Shown: one piece after another, positions 53,960-64,000 of the stretch
Position numbering within the stretch: the stretch's first letter is position 1
How the letters are laid out: each line of letters opens with the position of its first letter
Assembly: GCA_001599815.1 (NCBI GenBank)
Contig: BCIA01000003.1
Span: 5,123,598-5,187,597, forward strand
Direction: 5' to 3'
DNA: 64,000 nucleotides
Source: Furcasterigmium furcatum
Lineage: Eukaryota > Ascomycota > Sordariomycetes > Glomerellales > Plectosphaerellaceae
The notes under the pieces: model-generated
Database searches by the model: none
What the model saw: only the letters and a program-made list of their open reading frames with translations
What the model was told of the DNA's origin: nothing
Translations under genes and position numbers: made by a program

Positions 53960-55610
53960 ATGACAGCTCTCGCTGGGGAAGAAATGCCTGCTTCTGACCA
54001 GTCTGCGACAGGTCCTATGGATCTCCAAGGAAGTCTCACCTTGCCGCAGATGGTTGGGGAGAGCCCCGTTCCTGGATGCTCACCCGCTCGAGAGCATTTG
54101 CATTTAGAGGCCGGGCGAACAGCTGGCCCACCCAACGCCATGACACCAGAGCCTGAGGCAGCCCCGGCGACAACTTGGGCCCCTCCGCAGGTACTCACAA
54201 GACAAGAAACGGTTGGCATACCACCGCCCGCAGCACAGCCGCCCGGGCCTGTCGCCGCGCTTATCGCAGCAATGACTCCCTCGACATCTTCGCCTGCAAC
54301 TTCCTCGGGGCTCTCCGCCGGCACGATGCGTCCTTTCGATGATTACAGCCCTGCTTATGATGTCGATGTCGGGGTGGGCTCTGCTGGTCGGCATACCACG
54401 AATGAAGCTCGGGTGTTTTTTAATGGACAGCCAATGAATTCGGAAGTGGTGACTCCTGGTAGGTTCCACGGTTGACGCTGCTATCACTGGACCAACGCTG
54501 ACCTCAGTTTACAGCTGTAGAGCATGGCCGTATGGCATCGTCTACGGTGCCACAGAGCTCATATCGAGTGAGCCAACCCGGTTCCATGACTGGGCATGCG
54601 CCGCATACCTCTGGGGAACCGCGGGATCATGTTCTGCAACATGATCATACGAAACCAAAGCGAAGCTATAGCAAACGCACCAAGACTGGCTGCTTGACTT
54701 GCCGCAAGCGGAAGAAGAAATGTGACGAACAAAGGCCCGAGTGTAAGAACGGTCTGCGACCTGCAATTTGCTTGCAATAAGATACTGATCGCGGACAGGT
54801 ACGAACTGTATTCGTGTCGGGTTCCGCTGTGAAGGCTACGCCGGCCAAAGAGGATCGGGTCGGTCGAAATCAGACAGCAGGGCCTTTGGAAACCCAATTC
54901 GATCCAAAGACCTCAGTAACCCTTGGGGGGCCTACGGCACGCCACGGCAGAACATAGACGCAAATCTGCCTGTCACCCAGCAGACGCAGGGCACGTTACC
55001 ACCCTACTACCAAGGCCAGCCATCAGGGATCCATCCATCTGAAGGACGGCCATGGTTGGCCCAAGATAACAGTCGCGTGGATTTTGTCATTGACCCCGCA
55101 CTGCCCTTGACGCCTGTCGACGCTTCTACAACTTCAGTCGGCGCCCACGACCCTCCCCAGGCTGGCTCTATCAGGCGGGAACACTACCAAGACGCTGTCG
55201 ATGGGTCTTGCCTCCAGAATGCTGGAGCGAATTTCTTGCCCAACCCAGGCCCGTATTATGAAACGGGCCAAAGATCGGAACAATATCCCAGGAATGCTGG
55301 GAACCGTCTACGAGATGGCGAACCCCGACGTGTCAGAGAAGCACTCTCCACTTGCCGTATAAGTTCAATCGTGGATATGAACACATCATCTGGCACCCAA
55401 CCGTTGGAGCTGCCTCCCGGAACAAGTCAGCACAACATTTCCGTCATATATGACTTGGAATCTGCCGCATTTGGAACGCCTAGCAGCTCAGACTTGTTAG
55501 GTCCATCAACTCAAGCATTGCGCGCGGAGTCCATCCCGGGAGATGCTGCATCTCCGTCAGATCTGGCCCGTCTGGCGAAGAAGGTCCTACCTCTTGTCGG
55601 GGGGAGGTGA
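53960..55610 (+). CDS. Zn2Cys6 transcription factor
   Basis: Exons 53960-54458, 54515-54742 and 54799-55610 join in frame to 512 residues. The second junction uses GTAAGA and yields a perfect zinc cluster: CLTCRKRKKKCDEQRPECTNCIRVGFRC (first and second halves on either side of the splice), preceded by basic RSYSKRTKTG. Residues 1-165 are a disordered P/A/T-rich leader, unusual because such clusters are mostly near the N-terminus. After the cluster comes a disordered region (TQQTQGTLPPYYQ). The protein stops at TGA 55608-55610 just inside a possible donor (GGAG/GTGAGT), so further exons are possible but none is recognisable. The true start may be the ATG at 54532. Confidence 0.75.
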
Positions 55611-56282
55611 GTGACGCGAGCTAGGAAATCATGGGCATGAGGGTTCGGTACACCATTGCTCGGGACGGACAATTGTGCTGGTCGATGAGTGATCATTAGG
55701 GTGGGCAGCGTCATGGCATCAATCGTTCAATGGTCATCTCGAGTCATTGGTAGCTATCTATGGTAAAGAGACAGCGAAGGCAACGAAGGGGCGGAAGAGG
55801 CCTCGAAGGAACCCCCGTCACGAGCCCCTGGCCCATCGTCCTCCACCCCGCCCGCTATACCCGACAGTAACATCTACCTACTCGTCCTCGACGGCGCCGT
55901 CTCGATTTTGAATTAGGGAGTGTGATGTGTGCGCGTTTCTCAGAATGGCAATGCTCTCCGGCAATGATTGGATGCGCTAGGGGAGACTTGCCTAACTTGC
56001 CGACCCTACGATTCCCCGCGGGGAACTTTTCCCTAGGTAGTATTGTATAGTTAGACACTCGTCGGCGGTGACCCCAAACACAACGTACCGCTGATGCTCC
56101 TCCACGGGTGAGATCGAATTGGACAAGCAGGCCTGCGGGCCAGCGCATATGTTGCTTGCCCTGGTCGAGAGAAGGGGAAATAAAAGCCCGTGGCCCATGG
56201 AGGTTTTCATGAGCTCTGTCCCGTGGCGAGACGCATCTGACCTGCCAACTTGCTCAACTCTGTCCTAGTATCCGTCCAAAAC
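55611..56282. other. Intergenic, no supported gene
   Basis: 3' flank of the Zn2Cys6 gene and promoter of the dehydrogenase gene. No additional exon or RNA recognised. Confidence 0.45.
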
Positions 56283-57417
56283 ATGGCGGTCCGCAAGCTT
56301 CAAGTCGCATGCGCTGGCCTCGGCCGGATGGGTGCTCGCCATGCCCTGAACTTCCTAAACAGGACGCCTCGTGCCGAGCTGGTAGCTGCATTCACCCCCG
56401 ATCCCAAGGAAGCCGAATGGGCACGACGTGAGCTGGAACCGTACGGCGTTACGATCTACGCTGATTACGATGAGATGCTGAAGCACGAAGGCCTGGAGGC
56501 CGTCGTTGTCGCGACGGTCACAACGGCCCATGCTGAGGAAGCCATCAAGGCCATCAACGCGAATAAGCACGTCTTGTGCGAGAAGCCTCTCAGCACCAGC
56601 GTGGAGGTGGTGAGTCTCAACAACACTCCAAGCTCCGATAATACCTTCTCCATTCGTTACTGATACCAGGTGACAGTCTCAATCGGTGCTCGACGCCGCT
56701 GCTAAGAAACCTCACCTCAAGGTCATGTGCGGTTTCTCACGCCGCTTCGACAAGTCCTACCGCGAGGCGTACGATCGCATGGACGCCGGGGGCATCGGCC
56801 GCCCGTCCGTTTTCCGATCGCAAACCTGCGACCGTCTCGATCCCTCGGGCTTCTTCGTCGCCTATGCCGAGTTCAGCGGCGGCATCTTCGTCGACTGCAA
56901 CATCCACGACATCGACCTGGCGCTGTGGTTCCTCGGCCAGGACTCGGTGGTCAAGAGCGTCGTGGCGCTGGGCATCTGCGCGGTCCAGCCGGAGCTGCAG
57001 AGGCACAAGGACGTCGACAACGGCGTGGGGGTGGTCGAGTTCTGGAACGGCAGGATCGCCTACTTCTACTCGTCGCGCATGATGGCGGCCGGCCAGCACG
57101 ACATGACGGAGATCATCGGCACCGAAGGCAAGCTGGCCGTCAACGCCAACCCCACGGGGTCGCTGGTCGAGATGTTCGAGCCCAGCGGCGTGCGGCGCGA
57201 GATCCCGCACGACTACTACGGGCGCTTCGAGTATGCTTTCGTGACCGAGGCGAACGAGTTCACGTCGGCGTGCCTCGATAACACAAGGTTGCCGTTCAAG
57301 CTCTCGGGAGCCGTGCAGGCCGTGGCGATTGGTTGCGCGTTGCAAGAGAGCTTGAACTCGGGAAAGAAGATCAACTTTGACGAGACTGGGCGGCGTGTAG
57401 AGCAGCCGAAACTATGA
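56283..57417 (+). CDS. Gfo/Idh/MocA oxidoreductase (inositol dehydrogenase-like)
   Basis: Exons 56283-56609 and 56677-57417 join in phase 0 across a 67-bp intron to 355 residues. The Rossmann start has GLGRMG (residues 12-17) for NAD(P). The catalytic lysine is K101 in CEKPLS. The substrate-side motif D182-C-N-I-H186-D fits IolG-type myo-inositol 2-dehydrogenases, and CGFSRRFDKSY is typical of the same group. The likely reaction is oxidation of a cyclitol or sugar to its keto form; the exact substrate is not proven. It lies in the same region as an inositol-type transporter and a Zn2Cys6 factor. An alternative acceptor eight bases upstream breaks the frame. Confidence 0.88.
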
Positions 57418-58255
57418 AAGAGGTTGGCTGCCAGTGGCGTTGACATGGAGATAGTAGTAGAGACAACAACACTCAGGCCCTCAAGATTCAGGTTCGTCGA
57501 ATGCTTCAGCCATCGGGTCGCAATCTGTCACAAGTGAATAGTACCAAGATAGTGAATAGATTTCTTGGAGGAGTTTGTATAGAAATGAGCTATCTCATAA
57601 ATTCCCATCGGTAGTCGCCTTGTTGAATCGAATGTCATGCCGGAGAAAATGGTTTCTTGCAAGGCTTAAAGGTGACATGAATAATTCTGAGGTGCTGTCG
57701 AGGCCGAGAGGATGATCAGGACCAAACGGAGCACCATCATGGCCATCATTATATGCAACGAAGAAACGGGGCGAGAGCAGCCAGAGAAGTCTGTACGGAT
57801 GAAATTACCGTTGCCAGAGGAGGACTGGTCGATGTTGCTCAGCTGACAGCTGTTGTTCTGGACAAATTGGTCGCTAAGATTGATGCCCTGTAGCTTGGCC
57901 ACTGGTGGGTGGGCCAGGTCTTGCAAGGGTAGCGGGGTGGGGTACGGGCGGGGTAAGATTCCCCATGACACAGGCATGGCCAATTTTGGTTCAGGCAGGA
58001 CGCGGCGAAGTAAGCCTGCTGGAGTGTTACCAAGTAAGGAAATTCTGCGCCGAGTTACCAGTAAAGGTGTCATGCCTCTAACCACGACACGGAGAGACTT
58101 CAACTGACGATGTATTATTGCTTCCCACTCCCGCTACTGAATCCATCGAGGAGGTCTGCAGTAACTGTTGACTCTCATCTCTATTCAACTTTGAACCTTG
58201 CTACAAAGTTGATCTGTTTTCCTCTGGCAAAATGGCCTCGACGGCTTCGTTAATT
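57418..58255. other. Intergenic, no supported gene
   Basis: A minus-strand frame at 57666-58103 ends in a hydrophobic stretch but has no conserved motif, so it is not called. Nothing else recognised. Confidence 0.4.
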
Positions 58256-58800
58256 CCTAACGCCTTAATAGCGGCACCGTACGCCGTCGCCGTGCTTTGC
58301 TAGCGGCGTGTTTCTTCTTCATCTGGCCGGTGGTCGTATAATTCCGCGATATTAAAGGTGAGCAAGTTGAGAACAACATCCGGCTTCGTGACAAAGAAAG
58401 GCTAAACATACTCTCAGGTCTCCGGAAGTTTCCTAATATATCTATATTCTTAGGCATAATGAATATCCTATTTATAATTTTAGTAGCGGGCGTTAAGCGC
58501 TCAAGCGAGCTTATCAAGGTATATAGGAAGGAGCCATTAAAGATATTGCTCTATTTAAAGAGGGTTTTAAACATAAGTTTAACTGACTTTTAGAAGATAA
58601 TAAACTAGGAATAGCCTTTGGTAAAGAGGGTTAGGGCGAAATAGAGGGGAAAGTAGAGGATAGTCTAAACGTGGGTGCGCTAGGTCGAGAGGTAGAAGTT
58701 ATGTAGCGAGTCGAAGTATAGCATAAAGGCGAGGTAGATCATCGCGATATAAGCTACGACGGTGCCCTAGAGCTGGGGAGCTGTTTGACTGTTAGACATA
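58256..58800. repeat. AT-rich, RIP-like decayed repeat
   Basis: This block is visibly richer in A and T than everything around it, very rich in TA dinucleotides (ATATATC, TTTAAA, AATAAAC, ATATAAG) and poor in CA/TG. Every frame is closed by frequent TAA and TAG. This is the look of sequence mutated by repeat-induced point mutation. At its left edge a minus-strand KKKHAASKARRRRTVPL segment may be the end of a former transposon ORF. No terminal repeats can be defined by eye. Confidence 0.6.
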
Positions 58801-58837
58801 GCTTTGTCTTCTAAGTTCCAGTGTCCAGTGTCAGTGA

Positions 58838-59052
58838 CTGGCCTTGATTGCCTTCTTCTTCCTGTACTACGTCTTCTTTGGCATCGGATGGCTCATCGGA
58901 AAAGGCCACGAAGCGGACGCACTGAAGTCTCTTGAGTTCCTTCGGACAAATTCCACGCGGGAGGTCCTTGCGCAGGAGGTGCAGCTCATTCTCGCCCAAG
59001 AGGAGGAGAACAAGCAATCATTTGGCGGGACATGGATGGAGTGCTTCAAGTA
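58838..59052 (+). pseudogene. Truncated MFS sugar transporter fragment
   Basis: The plus frame reads a helix (LIAFFFLYYVFFG) and then WLIGKGHEADALKSLEFLRT, EVLAQEVQLILAQEEENKQSFGGTW and MECFK, the central cytoplasmic loop of sugar MFS proteins (R/G-W-L-I-x-K-G-x-x-x-x-A-L-x-x-L). It ends at an AA/GTAAGT donor-like site. Neither half of the 12-helix protein is found on either side, and the left border coincides with the AT-rich island. It is a fragment, probably left by transposon activity. Confidence 0.65.
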
Positions 59053-59817
59053 AGTTCCCCTTGCCACACCTCCCAAGCGGAAACTACAATCCCGGCACAC
59101 CACTCGTTACTTATGGACAGATCACCCTAAGGCCCGCTGCATTCCCCAAGGTGGGTGCCCACTTGCAACAATAAAGGAGCCTTTTGGAGAGCGAAGTGTC
59201 AAGAGCACGTGCACCCTCTGTCGTCTGCCGACTCCCGACTTCCGGGGACCCTTGCAAGATGCGCAAGCAGCGATATTGAGGCCAGGTGCGATCTCGATCA
59301 CGAGTGATTCGTGCAGGACTAACCATTCCGATTGGCCTGCGTCGTCCCAGGTGTCAGCTTACTGCATGAGTCCAGCCCTACTACTCGTACAGGGACCAGG
59401 TCTTTCAACGCCGAAAGGCTCTCTCATTGGCCCCCTCACGACGAGTGGTGGCCCAACTCACTCCTCGCCGTCTTGAGCTCGCTGCTGGGCCTGTGAGGTT
59501 CGGCTAGCCATCTACGTTCGGACTGCATCTTTACCTGTGGCCTCTCTGCTGAAGCAACAGAAATATCGACGACAAACCATCAGCCTGCCCCAGCACTCAT
59601 GTCCAGTATGTGCGATGCGATGTTCAGCGTTCGGACGCTGCCATCCAACTTATTGGCATTGATTCTCGAACGCGATAATACCGATCAAAGCCTTAAGATT
59701 CAAACTCGTTCGGACATTGCTACATACACTGCCCAACTTCCTCTCACGAAGGCGAACCTGCTCCTTCGAGACGGCTGCATGTACGGGTGTGAGAGGGTTC
59801 CGGTCTCGCCTTTCAAC
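59053..59817. other. Intergenic, no supported gene
   Basis: No continuation of the transporter fragment and no other feature recognised. Confidence 0.45.
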
Positions 59818-61494
59818 TCAAAAATCCAAAAAGGGATTGTAGGTGATGTCCATCCGGAGCATGTCCTCGCCAATGTCCACGATAGTGACGCTGTCATACG
59901 CCCCTTCTCTCCTAGGCCTGACGCTCTTGAGAATCTGTACCGCCTCGAATCGGGTTGCGCGCTTCGAAGCGGTACCCATGAGGATGGTGAGCGGCTGGAG
60001 GATGATATTGTCCAACACAAAGGTCTTCTGGAAGCCGGGCTCGCTGGCAATCGCTCTGGCGAGGGCATTGACCGCGTCGCCATCGGCCTCCAGGTCCCGC
60101 TCGAGGGCGCGATGCTCATGGGCGTTATCGGCTGATGACCACGTGATCTGCGCGATCATGTTCGACATGAGGGCCTGGATCTGCAGGGCGTATTCGGCGC
60201 TGAAGAGCCCGCCACGTGCTTGGGACGCGACGGCCCGCTCGAGCATGGGCTCAAAGACAGCCATCCAGTTCGCGATCCTGGCAGAAGTTTGCCTGGCGAC
60301 GGCCAGGTCTTCGTCCTGGAGCTGCATACCCTTATGCTCTCTGACCTGGGCCCATGAACGGACCAGCTCGGCCATGCTGGAGAAATGGGCTTGTTCGAGG
60401 TAGCTGCGCGCCTCCTTGATGCAGGAGAAGGACGGCGGCAGGGACTGGTCGGAAAAGTCGCATATCACCCTGAATCGGTGAGCGCGGTCGGATAGGCAGC
60501 TCGCGGGCCGGGTCATGAGGCTGCTGTCGAGGCGCACGAAAGCCTCGACAAGTTCGTGCTCGAAGTCTGGCGCTGGCGACGACGTGGCCAGGTGCCGATA
60601 GGGCCTGCCATGACGAGCCAGTTCTGTGCTGAGGTAGTGAAGAGCTTTTTCAAAGTGTAAAACGCCCATCTCAGGCCCCTCATACATACTCTCAAAGCAG
60701 TAGATAAGGATGGCGGCGATAATGGCGTGGCGGGCAGCACCCGGCTGCCGCGACTCGGCGATCCTGCGGATTCCCGCCAGGCCCTTGCCGTACTGGTCGA
60801 CAGCGTAGATGCGGTGGCTATCCGAGGGGTGCGGCTTGCCAAGCAGCAGGGCACCACCTGGGGTGCCGTAGCTGCTCCTGAAGAGCTCGAGTGCGCCCAC
60901 GGAAGCGGCGAGGGCCCTGATGCATGGTTCGTTGTGACAGGCCTGCAGCACGATGCGCTCCCATAGGTTGTCTCTGTAAGGCCCGGCTAGGGTGTGCGTC
61001 GACTTCTCACAGAAGAAGCGGAAGTAGATGTAGTCGGACTGGTTCAGGAATCTCGCCGACGGAGAGGGTCCAGGCGGCCTGACTAGGGCCGAGGCATCAG
61101 ATTTAGGGGTATCGCGCGGCCGGGGTCGGATAGGTACAGGGTCCTTCCGGGGGAGGGGGATGAGTCGCGAGCGAGCCGAGCCGTCAACCGCCATCGTCGC
61201 GGGGGGCTGAATCTGATAGCCAGGGCACTCTACTAGCGCCAGTGTGCACCTGTTGCAAGCCGGTCGTGCCTCGTCACATTTGACGCGCCTCTTCCTTGGC
61301 GCGAGTTAGCTCTCCATGGGTGTTAAAGCAGCAGATTCCCGCAGTCCGGTTGTCTGAAGTGGGTGATGAGCCCCTTGCATCAGTGTGTCCGGGACGGCGG
61401 GAACGAATGGTGCATCGACGTACTTGCATGTCAGACAGCCAGTCTTGGTCTTGGGCCTGAAGGCCCGGACGCGCACTGCCTTTGGCCGTGTCAT
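59818..61494 (-). CDS. Zn2Cys6 transcription factor
   Basis: Exons 61424-61494 and 59818-61294 join in phase 2 across a 129-bp intron to 515 residues. The intron splits the zinc cluster: GCLTCK joins KRRVKCDEARPACNRCTLAL and VEC, giving a complete C-x2-C-x6-C-x5-C-x2-C-x6-C set. The start ATG at 61494 is followed by a basic TRPKAVRVRAFRPKTKTG lead. The rest is the helical fungal-specific TF body with PYRDNLWERIVLQACHNEPC, AIIAAILIYCFESMYEG and a C-terminal ITYNPFLDF. It is intact and of normal length. The target genes are unknown; neighbours include transporter and dehydrogenase genes. Confidence 0.9.
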
Positions 61495-62661
61495 TATGCC
61501 GTCTCACTTGAGGCTGGTCGTGGAATGCGTCGTATGGGTGAGCCAAACAGAGGGCGTGGTTTTGCGAGTATGTCATGTCAGAGGGAATACGCCCCGGAAG
61601 CATTTGTAGTTTGAGACGAAGCTGCTGACATACGCTACATAGGGCGTCGACGGGGGGTAGAACGGGCTAGTCCGCTGCTGGTATGGCGCAGCCAGGGCCC
61701 TGGATGAAACTGAATTGGAAGCGTTCTCGACCCCACACCCACCTTCAATCAACGATTGGGTGGTCGTACGTACGTACGTTCAATCAATCAAGAATTAGTA
61801 GAGATCGCCCACAATACTGAAGAGACCGAGATCAGTCTCGGCGCGGAGCCTGGGCCCAACCACAAGAGGTTGGTCGGTCGTTGGGCCACTGGCCAGATGG
61901 ATACTCGATGAGGGGATTATTCCACGTCAAGTCTACCAGCCCACCCACTCGTTCCACTTACCAACCAACTGATTAAGAACCCCGGTTCATTTGGAGCGTC
62001 GCGAAGTCGTTGAACCACGGCTCGTACGGCTCGTACGGACGGGCCAATGAGATCCTGTCGGTCACGTGCTGAAGACCCTTGGCGATGAACTAAGCCGAGT
62101 AGGGGATGGTATGGATCGAGGCGGGCCAATCGGGTTCTGTGCTTAATCTGCCAACAGATGGCATGTGCCCAAGATAGCGAGTTGGCTTCGGGGCATCCTC
62201 CGTGGAAACCAACAGACTACTATACGACGATCCAGTATGGTCACTAGCACTCCCTTCTTCCATCCTTAAACGAGGCTATGTGTGTCGTGCGCCGTCTGTT
62301 CCCGGTCCTGCTTCACCGGCGAGCTTCTACCCTTCCCTCTTAAATGCCGGCTTTTCTCTGCCCTGAAGCACTCACTTGTGGTCAAGAATCAGGGCTTTTT
62401 GAGAATTACACATACTGCGCCAGGTCACAACATTTTGATCTGAGAGCCAAAGTGATCTTTCCAACGTTTAATAACAACGTGAAGGACGGGGTTTTAGACT
62501 GGAAGAACAGGTGTGGTGGGAGTGCCCGGATAAGTCATCACAGGTGGGCTCAGCGGAGACTATGACAGTAAGTGATTATGCCCTCCTTTCCTGCAAGTCT
62601 TTTATTCACATCTGTCTAGGCTCTTCGGAACCGCTCCCCGGAAGTTCCTTCAACAGTCAAT
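61495..62661. other. Divergent intergenic region
   Basis: About 1.2 kb between two divergent regulator genes. A short CGTA microsatellite lies at about 61765-61779. The length is typical of promoters of regulated transcription-factor genes. No RNA or ORF with support. Confidence 0.45.
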
Positions 62662-63516
62662 ATGGAAGACGAACTCAATGGCCTCCGGAGTGGCCGGCTG
62701 GACCCATACCACCAGTCACTAACATGCCCACCCGCCAGACTACCACCTTCCAGCCCGCCAGGCTCAATGCAGTACTCGGCTCGAAATGGACAAACTCTAG
62801 CCTGGCCCAACAGCTTAGAATACTCCACTACATCTCCCAATCTTTCGGGCCTTGGCGGGTGGGGGGTTGACATACCCCCCGTCTGCACGCTACCGGCCTT
62901 CGGCGCCGCACTGCCCGCCATCGAGTCGCCGCCGCAGCACTCACTGGACTGGGACGTCGTTACCTATGGAACCTCCGCGAATGTGATGTTTCCAATGAAT
63001 GACATGGAGATCAGCACAGGTACGAAGCGCCCTTATGGATGACGAGTATACACGCTGACCGGGCCAGCTGGTATTCATAATCCCGACTTGCCGCAGGGTA
63101 CCATGGCTTCTCAGGTTTCACTACTAGCCTCTATGCCGCCGAATTCCCAGCCGGCAACGTTGCGGAGTACATCTACTCACTCTTCGCCTCAATGGGCCGC
63201 GCCAATACCGAGCCCCGACTCTGGATCCGGGTTCATGACGGATTCATCTCAGGGCCCAAAGCCTAAGGCGTCACCGCCACCGGACGTGTTGCTCAGACGG
63301 CAGCGCAACACAATCGCCGCGCGCAAGTACCGCCAGAAGACGTTCGACCGGATCGAAGAGCTGGAGAAGGCATTGGCGATAGCGCTCCAGGAGCGGGACG
63401 ATCTGAAGCTGCTGCTCGCCAGGCGAAAGGGTGAGACGGAAGCCCTGAAGAGGGCTTTACGTACCGCCGAGGAAGAAGAAGAAGAAGAAGAAGAAGATCA
63501 CCGACGCATAGAGTGA
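62662..63516 (+). CDS. bZIP transcription factor (GCN4/CPC1-like basic region)
   Basis: Exons 62662-63019 and 63068-63516 join in phase 1 across a 48-bp intron to 268 residues. The bZIP is at the C-terminus: RRQRNTIAARKYRQKTFDR with the conserved N-x-x-AA-R-x-Y/S-R core, then a leucine/isoleucine zipper IEELEKALAIALQERDDL and KLLLARRKGETEALKRAL. The N-terminal 180 residues are P/S/Q-rich and disordered, a likely activation region with WPNSL and SLDWDVV patches. The protein ends with a run of nine glutamates encoded by a GAA/GAG triplet repeat (about 63472-63496). The basic region resembles regulators of amino-acid starvation responses, but orthology is not shown. Confidence 0.87.
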
Positions 63517-64000
63517 GATTTGCGTGTTTAAATGCAACTTCAATTTTGGAATTTCCGACGTGGTCTCTGGTTACCACGTGGTTTGGCTGTCAAGTGCGGT
63601 CATCAGTGTGAGCTGAGGCGATGGACTCGATCCTGCTCATGTTTTGACGGTGAGCAACCTTTTTGGAAAGGAAAAGTCTGGATGCGCTCTGGTAGACAAC
63701 GAGGCTTCACGGGAACAATGGTGGCGCTCGACCTTATGGGTAGGCTTCGCCAACAGCTGACCATCACAAGATGTATAGTCCACTAGTTCCTAATGTGTGT
63801 AGTGTCGTCCTCGCATCCTGACAGCGCGATCATCAGATGCTACTGCCAGCCCACGATCCATGCATCATTTGCAGAGTGCTTCGAGATGACCGTCTTTGAC
63901 ACTATGATGTCGTGCCGCAATAACTGGAACTGGGCAGCTCCAGGTCCTACCACCCCGGAATTAAACGACCTTCTCTGTATCCGGAGTCCGGAGAACCCGA
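63517..64000. other. Window end, no supported gene
   Basis: The last 480 bp show short open frames only. A gene could begin or end beyond the window border, but nothing here is recognisable. Confidence 0.4.

Noticed and set aside
55611..55860. Search for further exons of the Zn2Cys6 gene after the GTGAGT at 55606
   Set aside because: No recognisable regulator body downstream in any frame, so the gene is ended at 55610.
56727..57345. Long arginine-rich plus frame and 202-codon minus frame
   Set aside because: Shadows of the Gfo/Idh/MocA exon 2.
57666..58103. Minus-strand frame with a hydrophobic C-terminus
   Set aside because: No signal peptide, no conserved motif and no start context; chance frame more likely.

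Overview
This window is nuclear DNA from a filamentous ascomycete (Pezizomycotina), most likely a Sordariomycete. The evidence is a typical gene set: 2EXR, F-box and HET proteins, Zn2Cys6 regulators, RTA1, cutinase and fungal PLA2. Introns are short (about 48-98 bp) with GTRNGT donors, CTRAC-like branch sites and YAG acceptors. Gene density is moderate, on both strands, and there are two Pol III tRNA genes. I cannot name the genus from the sequence alone.

Layout. 0-5.5 kb: a 2EXR-domain protein, a secreted cutinase and a seven-helix membrane protein. 5.5-9 kb: a debris field starting at an intact intron-bearing tRNA-Val, followed by a deleted LINE, a piece of a cytochrome P450 and a decayed LaeA-like methyltransferase. 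9.6-11 kb: a secreted phospholipase A2 with an acidic tail, next to a 150-bp tandem duplication. 11-15.4 kb: no intact gene, but relics of a PCL-type cyclin and a bZIP factor plus a degenerate repeat. 15.4-23.5 kb: a seven-exon F-box gene, a short arrestin-like ORF, a second F-box gene and a broken HET gene. 24-30.4 kb: housekeeping and secretory genes, namely a serine carboxypeptidase, a mitochondrial thioesterase, an HMG-box protein and complex I subunit NDUFS7/PSST.

31-46 kb: a Zn2Cys6 gene with one internal stop, a tRNA-Trp with a 50-bp GT...AG insertion in its D-loop, a small cysteine-rich secreted protein, a Tri12-type efflux pump divergent from an intronless GH2 glycosidase, two small membrane-protein genes, and a broken regulator beside a chimeric transporter/regulator ORF. 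46-64 kb: regulators and sugar handling. This part holds a multi-exon Zn2Cys6 regulator, an inositol-type MFS transporter, a coiled-coil protein, a Zn2Cys6 regulator, a Gfo/Idh/MocA dehydrogenase, an AT-rich RIP-like island with a truncated sugar transporter, another Zn2Cys6 regulator and a bZIP factor.

How it fits together. Three themes stand out: secreted or surface proteins for contact with a host or substrate (cutinase, PLA2, small secreted protein, carboxypeptidase); sugar or polyol uptake with an oxidoreductase and nearby regulators at 49-62 kb; and many genes carrying only one or two lesions, which suggests continuing gene loss. The most unusual object is the tRNA-Trp. Exon boundaries below come from reading splice signals and frame continuity by eye. 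No similarity search was run, and family names rest on recognised motifs.
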